From: Weissella confusa
Lineage (GTDB): Bacteria; Bacillota; Bacilli; Lactobacillales; Lactobacillaceae
Assembly: GCA_001436895.1 (NCBI GenBank)
Contig: JQAY01000004.1
Location: 124,284 to 187,183 of the forward strand
Direction: 5' to 3'
DNA length: 62,900 nt
Shown: one piece after another, positions 50,362-60,178 of the stretch
Position numbering within the stretch: position 1 is the stretch's first letter
How the letters are laid out: every line of letters starts with the position of its first letter
Position numbers and translations under genes: made by a program
The notes under the pieces: generated by a model
What the model was told of the DNA's origin: nothing
Databases searched by the model: none
The model's input: only the letters and a program-made list of their open reading frames with translations

Positions 50362-51735
50362 CTAATCCAGTGCCAAACGTAGCGCATCCGTCAACGTTGC
50401 GACACCGATAACTTGAATACCAGAAATCTCTTTCATCGTATCAACTGCATGCTTTGGTACAAATACGCGCTTGAAACCTAATTTCTTAGCTTCCAAAATA
50501 CGGTCAACGACATTGGGCACACGACGAATCTCACCAGTCAAACCAATTTCACCAACAAAGGCATCCGTTGGACGAGTCCCCTTGTCACGGTAGCTTGATG
50601 CAATCGCGATGGCAATCGCCAAGTCAATGGCTGGCTCATCTAATTTTACGCCTCCGGCAGCTCGAACGTACGCATCTTGATTTTGTAGCAACAAGTTCGC
50701 ACGCTTTTCCAAAACTGCCATCAACAATGAAATTCGATTACGGTCAATACCTGAAGCAGTGCGTTGTGCATTACCAAAGACCGTTGGCGTTACCAAAGCT
50801 TGGACTTCAACCAAGATTGGGCGTGACCCTTCCATCGCAATCACAACTGCTGAACCACTGGCATCATCTAGCCGCTCCTCTAAGAAAAGGCCTGATGGAT
50901 TCGTTACTTCAGCCAAGCCACTTTCGTTCATTTCAAAGACACCCAACTCATTCGTTGAACCAAAACGGTTTTTAACCGCACGCAACAAACGGAAGCTACG
51001 TTGGTTATCACCTTCGAAGTACAGTACCGTATCAACCATGTGCTCCAAAATCTTCGGACCAGCGATGGCCCCATCCTTGGTCACGTGACCGACGATGAAG
51101 ATGGTAATGCCATTTGTCTTGGCGATTTGTAGCAACTCAGCTGTCGTTTCACGAATTTGGGCAACCGATCCAACCGCTGATGACACGTCGGGTTGTTGCA
51201 TCGTTTGAATTGAGTCAATGATGACGTAATCTGGCTTCGTTTCATCGATAGCCTTACGAATTTGCGTCATGTCCGTTTCAGGATATAGGAAGAAATCAGC
51301 ATCCCCCTTCACACCCAAACGTTCAGCTCGTAACTTGATTTGTGACGCACTTTCCTCACCAGCGACATACAAAATCGTGCCACCATGGTTTGCCAATTGA
51401 CTTGAAACCTGTAGGAGCAACGTTGACTTTCCAATACCAGGATCACCACCGATTAGCACCATTGAACCAGGTACGACACCACCACCCAAGACACGGTTGA
51501 ATTCATCGATCGATGTATCAACACGTGGCGTTTCTTCGATGCTGACCTCACCCAAACGTTCAACACGGGCAATTTGACCAGCCAAGTTAACACGTGATTT
51601 GCGGTCTGCCTTTTCAGGTTGGACAACTTCTTCAACGAACGTGCCCCAAGCCCCACAGTTAGCGCATCGTCCCATATAGCGTTGTGATACATAACCACAA
51701 TTCGAACATACAAATTGTGTTTTCGTTTTAGCCAT
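50362..51735 (-). CDS. radA: DNA repair protein RadA
   Basis: A 457-residue RecA-like helicase. It has an N-terminal zinc finger ([22 protein letters not shown], two CxxC), Walker [11 protein letters not shown] (about residues 96-105), the RadA-specific KNRFGS motif, and a C-terminal Lon-like S5 domain ([17 protein letters not shown]). It drives branch migration in recombination. It lies between dut and the YacL-like gene. A GAGGTG site precedes the ATG. Confidence 0.96.
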   Translation of the reverse strand: MAKTKTQFVCSNCGYVSQRYMGRCANCGAWGTFVEEVVQPEKADRKSRVNLAGQIARVERLGEVSIEETPRVDTSIDEFNRVLGGGVVPGSMVLIGGDPGIGKSTLLLQVSSQLANHGGTILYVAGEESASQIKLRAERLGVKGDADFFLYPETDMTQIRKAIDETKPDYVIIDSIQTMQQPDVSSAVGSVAQIRETTAELLQIAKTNGITIFIVGHVTKDGAIAGPKILEHMVDTVLYFEGDNQRSFRLLRAVKNRFGSTNELGVFEMNESGLAEVTNPSGLFLEERLDDASGSAVVIAMEGSRPILVEVQALVTPTVFGNAQRTASGIDRNRISLLMAVLEKRANLLLQNQDAYVRAAGGVKLDEPAIDLAIAIAIASSYRDKGTRPTDAFVGEIGLTGEIRRVPNVVDRILEAKKLGFKRVFVPKHAVDTMKEISGIQVIGVATLTDALRLALD

Positions 51736-51748
51736 AGCCTACACCTCT

Positions 51749-52291
51749 TTAATTAACGCCGGAGCTACCAAAACCTCCCGTGCGTTCTTTTTTCTCTTGC
51801 AACTTATCATTATCTGTTACCAGGAATGGCATAAAGATACCCTGACCGATACGCTCGCCCTTTTTAATGTGAACATCGCGCAATCCCCAGTTAGTCATTT
51901 GGATAAAAATTTCACCTTCATTTTTATCATTATCAACATAGTCGGCATCAATGATACCCACACCATTTGGCAAAATCATGCCACGCTTCAATGGGTTCGA
52001 TGAGCGATTTGCAATCATTAAGTACTCGTTTTCGCCCATATAGGCTTTAATGCCAGTTGGCACTAGGAGGGGCTTCAAAACAGCATTTGCTTCCTCATAG
52101 TCGTTCGCCGTCAATTCTTGCTTGGTCGCCAAATGCACCAGAATTTTGACAAATGGTAACTTCCAAATTGATGGTAATACAAAATCTTCTGCCGCTTCAA
52201 AATCATAACCAGCTGCACGGCGCGTTGCCCGCTGCGGCAAATTCAAATTGGCATCAGCATATTTTTTAACTACTGCAAATCCACGTTCCAT
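51749..52291 (-). CDS. dut: dUTP diphosphatase
   Basis: A 180-residue trimeric dUTPase with motif 1 RRAAGYDFEAAED, motif 2 (ANRSSNPLKRG), motif 3 GVGIIDADYVDNDKNEGEI, motif 4 and motif 5 RTGGFGSSG. It converts dUTP to dUMP. It is longer than the roughly 145-residue norm because of a helical insert of about 30 residues after motif 1 (FVKILVHLATKQELTANDYEEAN), also known in other Lactobacillales enzymes. It starts 13 bases before radA. Confidence 0.94.
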   Translation of the reverse strand: MERGFAVVKKYADANLNLPQRATRRAAGYDFEAAEDFVLPSIWKLPFVKILVHLATKQELTANDYEEANAVLKPLLVPTGIKAYMGENEYLMIANRSSNPLKRGMILPNGVGIIDADYVDNDKNEGEIFIQMTNWGLRDVHIKKGERIGQGIFMPFLVTDNDKLQEKKERTGGFGSSGVN

Positions 52292-52345
52292 ATAGTTTGC
52301 CCCCCATTTTATTAAAACTATCTCAAGTATATCGAAAAATGACTC

Positions 52346-52384
52346 AAATTAAAAAGCACACCGGCCAAAAACCGAGTGCTTTCA
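52346..52384 (-). terminator. Terminator of the GNAT gene
   Basis: AAAGCAC-T-CGG pairs with CCG-G-TGTGCTTT on the minus strand, followed by TTTAATTT. Confidence 0.7.
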
Positions 52385-52392
52385 AATAAGTC

Positions 52393-52671
52393 TTAACCTT
52401 TTGCCTGAATTTTCTGATACTCAGGATTCATAAAGAATGCTTTGCGGGCATATGAACAAACCGGTCGCAACGTCACCCCAGCTTCTTCAGCCATCGAAAC
52501 GACCTCCGCCAACATCTGACCAGCAATACCCTGACCACGCAAACTTGGATTCACATACGTGTGATCAATTGACCACGTTTGGCCATCATTAATTTCAGGG
52601 AACAAGATTTCAGCATCTAATTCCCCATCAGTCTCATGAAATAGTCGACCCGGTTCCTTCGTAAATTCCAT
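52393..52671 (-). CDS. GNAT family N-acetyltransferase, YjdJ-like
   Basis: A 92-residue minimal GNAT protein of the YjdJ/COG2388 type. It has DAEILFPEIN, IDHTYVNPSLRGQGIAGQML (the acetyl-CoA pyrophosphate loop RGQGIAG) and RPVCSYARKAFF at the C-terminus. The substrate is unknown. The start at 52671 follows GGGGGAG inside the end of the upstream gene region. The neighbour at 52685-53227 begins with a degenerate copy of the same fold, so the two probably arose by duplication. Confidence 0.9.
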   Translation of the reverse strand: MEFTKEPGRLFHETDGELDAEILFPEINDGQTWSIDHTYVNPSLRGQGIAGQMLAEVVSMAEEAGVTLRPVCSYARKAFFMNPEYQKIQAKG

Positions 52672-52684
52672 TGTGTCTCCCCCA

Positions 52685-53227
52685 TTAACGCACTGACAAC
52701 ACCATATCAGGCTGCCAGTTGTAATCAATCGTGCGTTGCACAACTTTCCCCGTCATCAAGTCAGCCGTAATATAACGACCACCACCAATATAGATGCCCA
52801 CACTGGTTGGCATCATTTTACCACCCCAAACCAACATATCACCTAAAATTGCTTGTTCAGCTGGCACTTCATTGAAAATGTCGATTTGCTTCGTGATATC
52901 ACCAGGCAAAGACAAACCATAAACGTGATTATAGAAATAAATGTTTAACCCCGTTGCATCAAAACCAGTTGCCAGATTAATACCACCATTTCGATAAGGT
53001 ACGTCAATAACTCGGTTGACTACCGGCCAGAAGTTTTGACGTAGCTTATCCATAATCATTTCCATCAACGTTTGTTGGACGCGCGCACCTTGCATCTTTT
53101 GTGCAAAGAATGAATTCGTGATACGGAATAACGTTGCCTCGCCAGGCAATGTAAATCGCAATTCTGCATCCACTTTTCCCATATCATTTAAGTGCTTAAC
53201 GTTTGTCTCTGAAATTTCGTATGGCAT
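52685..53227 (-). CDS. Degenerate GNAT fused to degenerate NlpC/P60-like domain
   Basis: A 180-residue protein. Residues 1-70 align with the downstream GNAT (VDAELRFTLPGEATLFRI), but the acetyl-CoA loop RGQGIAG is replaced by QGARVQQ. Residues about 78-180 follow the NlpC/P60 pattern (GFDATGLNIYFYNHVYGLSL, LGDMLVWGG, SVGIYIGGGRYITAD), yet the catalytic Cys of DCSGL is Ala and the catalytic His before VGIY is Ser. No signal peptide is present. Both halves look enzymatically dead. It may be a binding or regulatory protein. It is co-directional with the LysM-CHAP gene upstream. Confidence 0.75.
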   Translation of the reverse strand: MPYEISETNVKHLNDMGKVDAELRFTLPGEATLFRITNSFFAQKMQGARVQQTLMEMIMDKLRQNFWPVVNRVIDVPYRNGGINLATGFDATGLNIYFYNHVYGLSLPGDITKQIDIFNEVPAEQAILGDMLVWGGKMMPTSVGIYIGGGRYITADLMTGKVVQRTIDYNWQPDMVLSVR

Positions 53228-53243
53228 AACTTACCTCTCGTTT

Positions 53244-53277
53244 TACAAAAAAAGAGCCCCAAAAGAGCTCTTTAACC
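53244..53277 (-). terminator. Terminator of the LysM3-CHAP gene
   Basis: AAAGAGCTC/GGGCTCTTT-type stem on the minus strand followed by T7, four bases after the stop codon. Confidence 0.75.
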
Positions 53278-53280
53278 TGT

Positions 53281-54336
53281 TTACTTGTGGATGAACAAGT
53301 GACCTGCAGGTGAAATCGTACGTTGGTGGTACAACATTCCTGGGGCGTAGTTACCTTCAGAAATCGTGATTGTACCATCGGCGTTAACTGATTCTACGAC
53401 ACCAACGTGACCGTAAACTGAAACGCCACCAACACCTGGCGTAAACCAGATAACTGATCCTGCACTTGGCGTTGAATCAACGTAGTGACCGGCGTTAACA
53501 GCTGACGTTGTCCAGTCAGCAGCGTTACCCCACCAGTTACCAACCCAGTCCAATTGACCCTTAGCGTACCACGTGCATTGTCCGTATGGGTACGTGTTGT
53601 TCGTCGTTGAAACTGAACCTGAGTTTGTGTAGTCGTTATTGTTTGAAGCGTTGTCGTTTTGTGATGCAGATGAATTGTTGTCATTGTTTGCTGATGACGC
53701 GTCACCTGATACACGCAAAATGTCGCCTGGGTTAATCATTGACGTTGCTTGCAAACCGTTCAAGTTCAACAAGTCAGTCAATGACATACCGTGGTTGTTT
53801 GCGATTGCCCACAATGAGTCACCGGCCTTAACCGTGTAAGTGCCATTAGTAGCTGGCGCTTGTGCATCAGCTTGGTTGTCATTTGATGCTTGGTTATTGT
53901 TATCAGCTGCTGCATCACCAGACAACTTCAACGTGTCGCCTGGGTGGATAACAGAGTTCATTTGCAAGCCGTTCAATGAAAGCAATTCTGAAAGATTCAT
54001 ACCGTGGTTGTTAGCAATACCCCACAATGAATCACCGGCCTTAACCGTGTATGTACCAGTTGCTGCTGGGTTAGCAGCCGTGTTGTTATTGTTGTTAGCC
54101 CCGTTGTTTGAACCTGGCAATTGCAATTGTTGACCAACAAAGATCATGTTGGCATTTGACAAGCCGTTAGCTGAAACCAAATCTGCAACCGTCGTGTTGT
54201 GCGCAGCAGCTAGCGCGTACAACGTATCCCCCGCCTTAACTGTGATTGAGTCAGCTGATGCGACAACAGCTGATCCTGCCAACGTTGCTGCGGCGCCGGC
54301 CGTAACTAGTAATGTATTCTTTACAGATGCATTCAT
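53281..54336 (-). CDS. Secreted triple-LysM CHAP peptidoglycan hydrolase
   Basis: A 351-residue exported protein with a signal peptide to about residue 28 (ends VVASA-DS), three LysM repeats (about residues 31-74, 94-138, 166-210), Asn/Ser-rich linkers, and a C-terminal CHAP domain (about 245-351) with Cys in YGQCTWYAKG and His in YGHVGVVES. It cleaves wall peptides during growth or separation. A WalR box lies about 140 bases upstream (54475-54491), and TTGGAT-N16-TAGAAT on the minus strand is the likely promoter. It resembles the CHAP protein at 14007. Confidence 0.93.
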   Translation of the reverse strand: MNASVKNTLLVTAGAAATLAGSAVVASADSITVKAGDTLYALAAAHNTTVADLVSANGLSNANMIFVGQQLQLPGSNNGANNNNNTAANPAATGTYTVKAGDSLWGIANNHGMNLSELLSLNGLQMNSVIHPGDTLKLSGDAAADNNNQASNDNQADAQAPATNGTYTVKAGDSLWAIANNHGMSLTDLLNLNGLQATSMINPGDILRVSGDASSANNDNNSSASQNDNASNNNDYTNSGSVSTTNNTYPYGQCTWYAKGQLDWVGNWWGNAADWTTSAVNAGHYVDSTPSAGSVIWFTPGVGGVSVYGHVGVVESVNADGTITISEGNYAPGMLYHQRTISPAGHLFIHK

Positions 54337-54668
54337 TCGTTAGTACTCCCTATAAGTAAGTAATCGTAGTCTTTTTTAGACTTTATAATGTTTTCTTTAA
54401 CTTTAATATACTAATTATTCTACGCGCGAGAAGTTGCAATCCAATGCATTTATTGTTGTCTTATTATGACTTTTGTTACATTTAATTTACACCCTAACAA
54501 TTCGGTCAACCCGCGCCACTAAAGGCTTACACAGGTTTTTACGCTTCGTTAAAAAAACTAAAATTTACATACAATAATATGGTGTTACACATTTATTGTA
54601 CCGAAGAATAAAATCGTTCAAAAGACTTGTTTTGACTGAATTTCCATCATGATTTTGCCTGTTACACA
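54337..54668. other. Regulatory region upstream of the LysM3-CHAP gene
   Basis: Non-coding and AT-rich. On the minus strand it carries the candidate promoter TTGGAT-N16-TAGAAT (about 54419-54446), the WalR box at 54475-54491, and a long 5' untranslated stretch before the ATG. Nothing else is evident. Confidence 0.5.
54475..54491 (-). promoter_or_regulatory. WalR (YycF) binding site
   Basis: On the minus strand TGTAAA-TTAAA-TGTAAC matches the WalR consensus TGTWAH-N5-TGTWAH exactly. It lies about 30 bases upstream of the candidate -35 element of a CHAP wall hydrolase gene, a classic WalKR target. Confidence 0.65.
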
Positions 54669-54703
54669 TAGAAAAAGGCTTGGTTCTCACCAAGCCTTTC
54701 AAT
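54669..54703 (-). terminator. Terminator of the MDR oxidoreductase gene
   Basis: AAAGGCTTGGT and ACCAAGCCTTT around a four-base loop, followed on the minus strand by TTC. Confidence 0.75.
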
Positions 54704-54710
54704 ACGTTAT

Positions 54711-55718
54711 TTAAAATACAATCGCCAGTTTACCATTAACGGCACCAGCCGAAACTTTTTCTTGAGCAGCCAGAATATTTTCTGCCGTCATGCCGTTCAA
54801 CGTTTCCGTCAATGTAGAACGCAATGATCCCTTATCTGCCAATTGTGCCGCTAGTGCCAACGCGTCACCTTGAGACGCCATGTCGACATTGTAGTTAGCC
54901 TTTGCGAACATGAACTCCCAATCCAACGAAGCGGCCTTGTTCTTAATCAAGCCAACTGGCATTGGCTCAACCGATTCAACAATTGCGCCGATATGCCCAA
55001 AGGCACCGATTAACTCAGCTGCTTGTTCAAAGTGTGGCTCTGGTGCGTGCAAAATAGCAATATAAGGCACTGTATCAAAGCCTAACATGTGCATCTCGGC
55101 AACGTAGTCATCGCGGTGGTTAATGACATGATCCGCACCAAGTGACTTAACCCACGCAACCGTTTCTTCACGTGAAGCTGACTCAATAACTGTCATCCCC
55201 ATCCACTTAGCTAATTGAATCATCACTGACCCAACACCACCAGCACCGTTAATCACAAGCAAAGCCTTGCCCGAGGCAGCGTTCTCAGCCACCTCTAGCC
55301 CAAACTTATCCGCAAGCAATTCATATGCCGTTAAGAACGTCAGTGGTAGCGCTGCTGCCTCCGCATCAGTCATCTTTTCAGGGGCCAGAGCAGCCAAATC
55401 TTCATTGACCGCTTGGAACGTCGCATTAGAGCCAACACGACCCAATTGTCCGGCATAGAAAATTCGGTCACCCGTCTTAAACTTCGTGGCCTTTTCACCA
55501 ACGGCAACAACTTCACCAACCGCGTCAAACCCAAGCACACGTGTCGCGTTGCTTGCTACGGCAGCATCACGTTGCTTAGCATCAACTGGGTTAACTGCAA
55601 CTGCAGCCACTTTGACCAGCACATCCTTCTCTGCCATCTCCGGCACTGGAATAGTCATCAAAGCCAACGGTTCATTTTCATTAGCTGTTGTAACAACAGC
55701 ATCCATAAATTCAGTCAT
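54711..55718 (-). CDS. MDR superfamily zinc-free NADPH oxidoreductase
   Basis: A 335-residue enzyme of the quinone oxidoreductase / zinc-binding alcohol dehydrogenase-like group. It has a GroES-like N-domain (VKVAAVAVNPVDAKQRD, VLGFDAVGEVVAVG) and a Rossmann domain with INGAGGVGSVMIQLAKW. The catalytic zinc Cys/His set of true alcohol dehydrogenases is absent, which fits the ZADH/quinone reductase class. The substrate is unknown. The start at 55718 follows AAAGAGAG. It lies next to the acetoin genes but has its own terminator. Confidence 0.9.
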   Translation of the reverse strand: MTEFMDAVVTTANENEPLALMTIPVPEMAEKDVLVKVAAVAVNPVDAKQRDAAVASNATRVLGFDAVGEVVAVGEKATKFKTGDRIFYAGQLGRVGSNATFQAVNEDLAALAPEKMTDAEAAALPLTFLTAYELLADKFGLEVAENAASGKALLVINGAGGVGSVMIQLAKWMGMTVIESASREETVAWVKSLGADHVINHRDDYVAEMHMLGFDTVPYIAILHAPEPHFEQAAELIGAFGHIGAIVESVEPMPVGLIKNKAASLDWEFMFAKANYNVDMASQGDALALAAQLADKGSLRSTLTETLNGMTAENILAAQEKVSAGAVNGKLAIVF

Positions 55719-55778
55719 GATTTCTCTCTTTGCTCCCAATATTAAATTCACTCACCGTCTATTGTACGCTACACAACA

Positions 55779-55813
55779 GAAAAAGACAGATGCTAGTCGC
55801 ATCTGTCTATCAT
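55779..55813 (-). terminator. Terminator of aldB
   Basis: AGACAGATGC and GCATCTGTCT around a five-base loop, followed on the minus strand by TTTTT. Confidence 0.8.
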
Positions 55814-55817
55814 TCTA

Positions 55818-56534
55818 TTAATCTTTTTTGTTTCCTTCAGCCGCGTGAATCGCGTCATCCAGGCCATTCATATCAAGCTCGTGCTCACGGAAGGCTTGAT
55901 TATCAATTGGCAAATGCAACTCATAATCAGCGAAAACCGTTAAATCGCCTGACAATTCGGCTGCATTAAAGTCCAAAACGTGACCACCAAACTCGCGGTC
56001 ATCACTCAAGAAATGAACGTGCCAGCCGGCCGCAACAACGCCATGATACAACTCAGGTGAGTAATAACCGACCAGCGTTCCAGACACATTGTCACGGTCA
56101 AACACTGGTTGATTTTCTGCCAATTCCAACAATGATGGGAATGGTTCAGATGCCTTTGGTGCAACACGAACCTTCACGTGCTCAAAGTCCCCACGCAAGA
56201 CAATTGCTGAGAAGTTGTTTGCCAACTTACGCTCATCAATTACGTCGATGTGGTCCATATCAACATTTTGCAACGTAATCTTTTCGGTTGCATCGTTATT
56301 GTTGTGTACCGTCGCGAATGGAATCATTGCATCCATATCCGTGATGTGATTAACCTTCCCCGTTTGATCAGCTTGATAAACTTCACCATCAACGATGATA
56401 ACCTCACCATCAACACCGTGCAACGTCCCAATTCCCGTGTCACCGTGTTCAAGCAAATCTCCAGCACGCATTGTTCCACCCAAAAGGCCGGCCATAAGCG
56501 CTGCTAATGTACTGTGTTGAAAAACAACTGCCAT
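55818..56534 (-). CDS. aldB: Alpha-acetolactate decarboxylase
   Basis: A 238-residue enzyme converting acetolactate to acetoin. Conserved parts are FQHSTLAALMAGLLGG at the N-terminus, the GDTGIGTLHGVDGE turn, ATGF-like strands, and the zinc site with three His in GWHVHFLSDDREFGGHVLDF. The start at 56534 follows a very strong AAGGAGG. It is downstream of alsS, but a terminator lies between, so part of its expression may depend on read-through. Confidence 0.94.
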   Translation of the reverse strand: MAVVFQHSTLAALMAGLLGGTMRAGDLLEHGDTGIGTLHGVDGEVIIVDGEVYQADQTGKVNHITDMDAMIPFATVHNNNDATEKITLQNVDMDHIDVIDERKLANNFSAIVLRGDFEHVKVRVAPKASEPFPSLLELAENQPVFDRDNVSGTLVGYYSPELYHGVVAAGWHVHFLSDDREFGGHVLDFNAAELSGDLTVFADYELHLPIDNQAFREHELDMNGLDDAIHAAEGNKKD

Positions 56535-56544
56535 TGTATCCTCC

Positions 56545-56581
56545 TTTTTTGCAAAAAAGGTGCCCAAGCGGACACCTTTTC
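56545..56581 (-). terminator. Intercistronic terminator between alsS and aldB
   Basis: AAAGGTG-T-CC pairs with GG-G-CACCTTT on the minus strand, followed by TTTTTTG, directly before the aldB ribosome site. Confidence 0.7.
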
Positions 56582-56586
56582 GACGA

Positions 56587-58275
56587 TTAGATTTCTGATT
56601 CAATCAATTGTGACATCAATTCATAGTTGTGTGAGTAGTCAACTGGGACTTCAACAACAACTGGTCCTTCAGTCGCAAATGCTTCATCCAAAACAGCGTC
56701 CAATTGATCAGGTGAATCTACACGCAATCCCTTGGCACCAGCTGCTTCAGCAAACTTCACGATATCAATATCAGCAATCTTAACACCAGCTGACTTACCA
56801 TCGTACTTCATCTCTTCTTGGAACTTAACCATGTCGTAGTGGTGGTTATCTTGCCAAACAATGTGAACCGTGTTCAAGTTCATTTGTACGGCCGTAGCCA
56901 ACTCAACACCAGAGAAGAAGAAGCCACCGTCACCAGAAACAGAGACAGCCTTAGCGTTAGGACGAACCATTGCGGCAACCATAGCCCATGGCAATCCAAC
57001 ACCAAGCGTTTGCATACCGTTTGAAATCAAGAAGTGACGAGGGACGTATGACTTAAAGTGACGACCCAACCACAAGTAGTGTGATCCAATGTCTGACGTC
57101 AACGTCATTTCATCCGTCATGTGGTTTTGCAATGACTTGATAACGTTCAATGGGTGGTTCAAACCAGCATCAGCTGGCGTGTACTTTGGCTCGTCTGCGG
57201 CGCGCAAAGCAACCTTCAACTCAGCCAACTTGTTTTGCGAGGCAACTGGCAACTCGTAACCAGCGACCTTGTCCTTCAAAACTGACAATGTGTCAGCCAA
57301 GGCACCAATCAATTGACGCTCTGGCGTAAAGTTGTTATCAATTTGAACAGCCGCCGTGTCCAAAGCAACGATGCGCAAGTTGGCATCCTTGTTCCAGTTA
57401 CGTGGCTCGTATTCAATGGCATCATAACCAACCGTGACAACCAAATCTGATTGTGCCAACAATTGGTCACCCACTTGGTTACGGAAGAATCCGATACGTC
57501 CAAAGAACGTCTTCTCTTCCAAATCACGTGAGATAACACCAGCACCTTGGTACGTCTCAACAACTGGCAAAGTCGTTTGCGTCAACAATTCGTGCAAAGC
57601 TTCTGTCGTTGCATCGTCAGACCCGCGGGCACCAACCAACAAAACAGGCATTTCCGCTTGCTTAATTTGCTCAGCCAACCAAGCAATGTCATCAATCGCA
57701 GCTGAACCCATACGAGCTGGGGCTACTTGTGGCAAAGCCTTAGCATCAACCACTGCATCATCAACGTCTTGTGGCAATGAAACGAAGGCAGCACCTGGCT
57801 TTGGACCATTAGCTTGTGCAATTGCATTAGACAAGATTTCTGAAATGTTGTTTGGGTCTTGAATTTCAACAGAGTAATTCGTAATTGGCTCAAACAAAGC
57901 AGCTGCTGGCGTGCTTTGGTGCGTCAAACGGTACAAGTCCTTACGTGGCACTTGACCACCGATGGCCAAAACAGGATCATTTTCAGCGCTGGCCGTCATC
58001 AAACCTGATGCCAAGTTTCCGACTCCAGGACCTGACGTTGCAATAACAACACCAGTCTTACCAGTGATACGGGCAAAACCTTGGGCCATAAAGGCAGCGT
58101 TTTGTTCGTGACGCGTCACAACCAACTTTGGTGAAACTGCGCCTTCAGCTGGGTGCTCCAACGTTTCAAACAAACGGTCGATCTTGGCACCTGGAATACC
58201 AAACACCAAATCAACGCCGTGGTTGTTCAAACTGTCGACAACTAGGTCGGCACCGTACTTCTTAATCTCAGACAT
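56587..58275 (-). CDS. alsS: Catabolic acetolactate synthase
   Basis: A 562-residue TPP enzyme joining two pyruvates to acetolactate. It has the catalytic Glu in RHEQNAAFMAQGFAR (about residue 55), the FAD-free catabolic-type central domain, and the TPP/Mg motif SGDGGFFFSG...NLNTVHIVWQDN (about residues 440-470). No regulatory subunit gene is nearby, consistent with the catabolic ALS type. With aldB it diverts pyruvate to acetoin. TTGTGAAAT motifs occur twice upstream (58366, 58432). Confidence 0.94.
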   Translation of the reverse strand: MSEIKKYGADLVVDSLNNHGVDLVFGIPGAKIDRLFETLEHPAEGAVSPKLVVTRHEQNAAFMAQGFARITGKTGVVIATSGPGVGNLASGLMTASAENDPVLAIGGQVPRKDLYRLTHQSTPAAALFEPITNYSVEIQDPNNISEILSNAIAQANGPKPGAAFVSLPQDVDDAVVDAKALPQVAPARMGSAAIDDIAWLAEQIKQAEMPVLLVGARGSDDATTEALHELLTQTTLPVVETYQGAGVISRDLEEKTFFGRIGFFRNQVGDQLLAQSDLVVTVGYDAIEYEPRNWNKDANLRIVALDTAAVQIDNNFTPERQLIGALADTLSVLKDKVAGYELPVASQNKLAELKVALRAADEPKYTPADAGLNHPLNVIKSLQNHMTDEMTLTSDIGSHYLWLGRHFKSYVPRHFLISNGMQTLGVGLPWAMVAAMVRPNAKAVSVSGDGGFFFSGVELATAVQMNLNTVHIVWQDNHHYDMVKFQEEMKYDGKSAGVKIADIDIVKFAEAAGAKGLRVDSPDQLDAVLDEAFATEGPVVVEVPVDYSHNYELMSQLIESEI

Positions 58276-58453
58276 GCGTTTTTGTACCTCTTCAAATAAT
58301 TGCTTACATACTTAATAATTTGTATTGTACGCTTTCTTTTTAGAAATGAGTAGTCATAAACCTTCTTGTGAAATTAAGCATAAGAAACCAGCCCCAGTGT
58401 GATAACAATAGGCATTTTAAAGTTTTATAGTTTGTGAAATTCCTGCAATAGGA

Positions 58454-58492
58454 TATAAAAAATGGTGAACCCCAGTGGATTCACCATTTCTA
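58454..58492 (-). terminator. Terminator of ldh
   Basis: AAATGGTGAA and TTCACCATTT around a ten-base loop, followed by TTT on the minus strand. Confidence 0.8.
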
Positions 58493-58503
58493 ATGATTAT
58501 TAA

Positions 58504-59496
<993 letters not shown>

Positions 59497-59524
59497 TTAT
59501 TCAGTTTATCACAAACGACAAAGG

Positions 59525-59543
59525 TTGTGAATGTTTTGTGAAA
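59525..59543. promoter_or_regulatory. Candidate Rex half-sites upstream of ldh
   Basis: TTGTGAA occurs at 59525-59531 and 59536-59542, and TTATCACAAA lies at 59507-59516, about 50-85 bases before the ldh start. The NADH sensor Rex binds TTGTGAA-N4-TTCACAA-type sites. No perfect dyad is present, so this is tentative. Confidence 0.35.
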
Positions 59544-59581
59544 ACTAGGTGTCCCGTAAATGGTGCGGTCCAAAATCATGA

Positions 59582-59623
59582 TAAAAAAGCGCTTGTGAAA
59601 CAATTATTCACAAGCGCTTTCAA
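59582..59623 (-). terminator. Terminator of the glycosyltransferase operon
   Basis: AAAGCGCTTGTGAA and TTCACAAGCGCTTT around a seven-base loop, followed by TTTTATC on the minus strand. The stem also contains a TTGTGAA-N7-TTCACAA dyad. Confidence 0.8.
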
Positions 59624-59626
59624 GCA

Positions 59627-60178
59627 TTAAATTGTATTTGGACTGTATTCCTTAGCTTGGTTATCTTCAGATGCCCAAACCTTGTCGATTTCATCGTAGT
59701 ACAGATTATCCGCTGGCTTAACCACAATATGTTGTGCCTTCGTATCACCATTCACTTGGAATGTTTCTTCTACGAAGAGACGCTTCTCGTAAACGTCGTG
59801 CAAGTGTGCCACGCATTCTTGCTCTTCGTTATCGTACGTAAACATGTTCGCATTAATTTGATTGCGAACAATGAAACTAACACCAATGGTCAACGCAAGC
59901 ATTGACAAAATAACCGTTGCCAAATTAGCAATCAGCACTGGCCAGTAGCCGCTCACTGCCAAGAAGTGATACTTAGAATTTGGTGTCAACGCCAAGTAAA
60001 CTTGGAACAACAGAATCAAAAATGGAACTGCCGTAATCGTCCAAGCTAAAACCATCATCAATGTTTGACGCACACGCAACCACGTGCGACGCTTCTTTTC
60101 TAAACCAGTCTCTTTTGTATCTTTGTCTAGATAAGCATCATAAACCAACGTCTTATCAAAGTTATTCTTCTCTACCAT
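59627..60178 (-). CDS. Unknown two-helix membrane protein, third gene of the glycosyltransferase operon
   Basis: A 183-residue protein with a charged N-terminal region, two membrane helices (about residues 38-62 and 80-104) and a soluble C-terminal part. Its ATG overlaps the stop of the previous gene by seven bases and follows AAGGGGGAG, so translation is coupled. The layout (small membrane partner after a processive glycosyltransferase) recalls IcaD/PgaD accessory subunits, but the sequence does not match them by eye. Function inferred from context only. Confidence 0.7.
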   Translation of the reverse strand: MVEKNNFDKTLVYDAYLDKDTKETGLEKKRRTWLRVRQTLMMVLAWTITAVPFLILLFQVYLALTPNSKYHFLAVSGYWPVLIANLATVILSMLALTIGVSFIVRNQINANMFTYDNEEQECVAHLHDVYEKRLFVEETFQVNGDTKAQHIVVKPADNLYYDEIDKVWASEDNQAKEYSPNTI

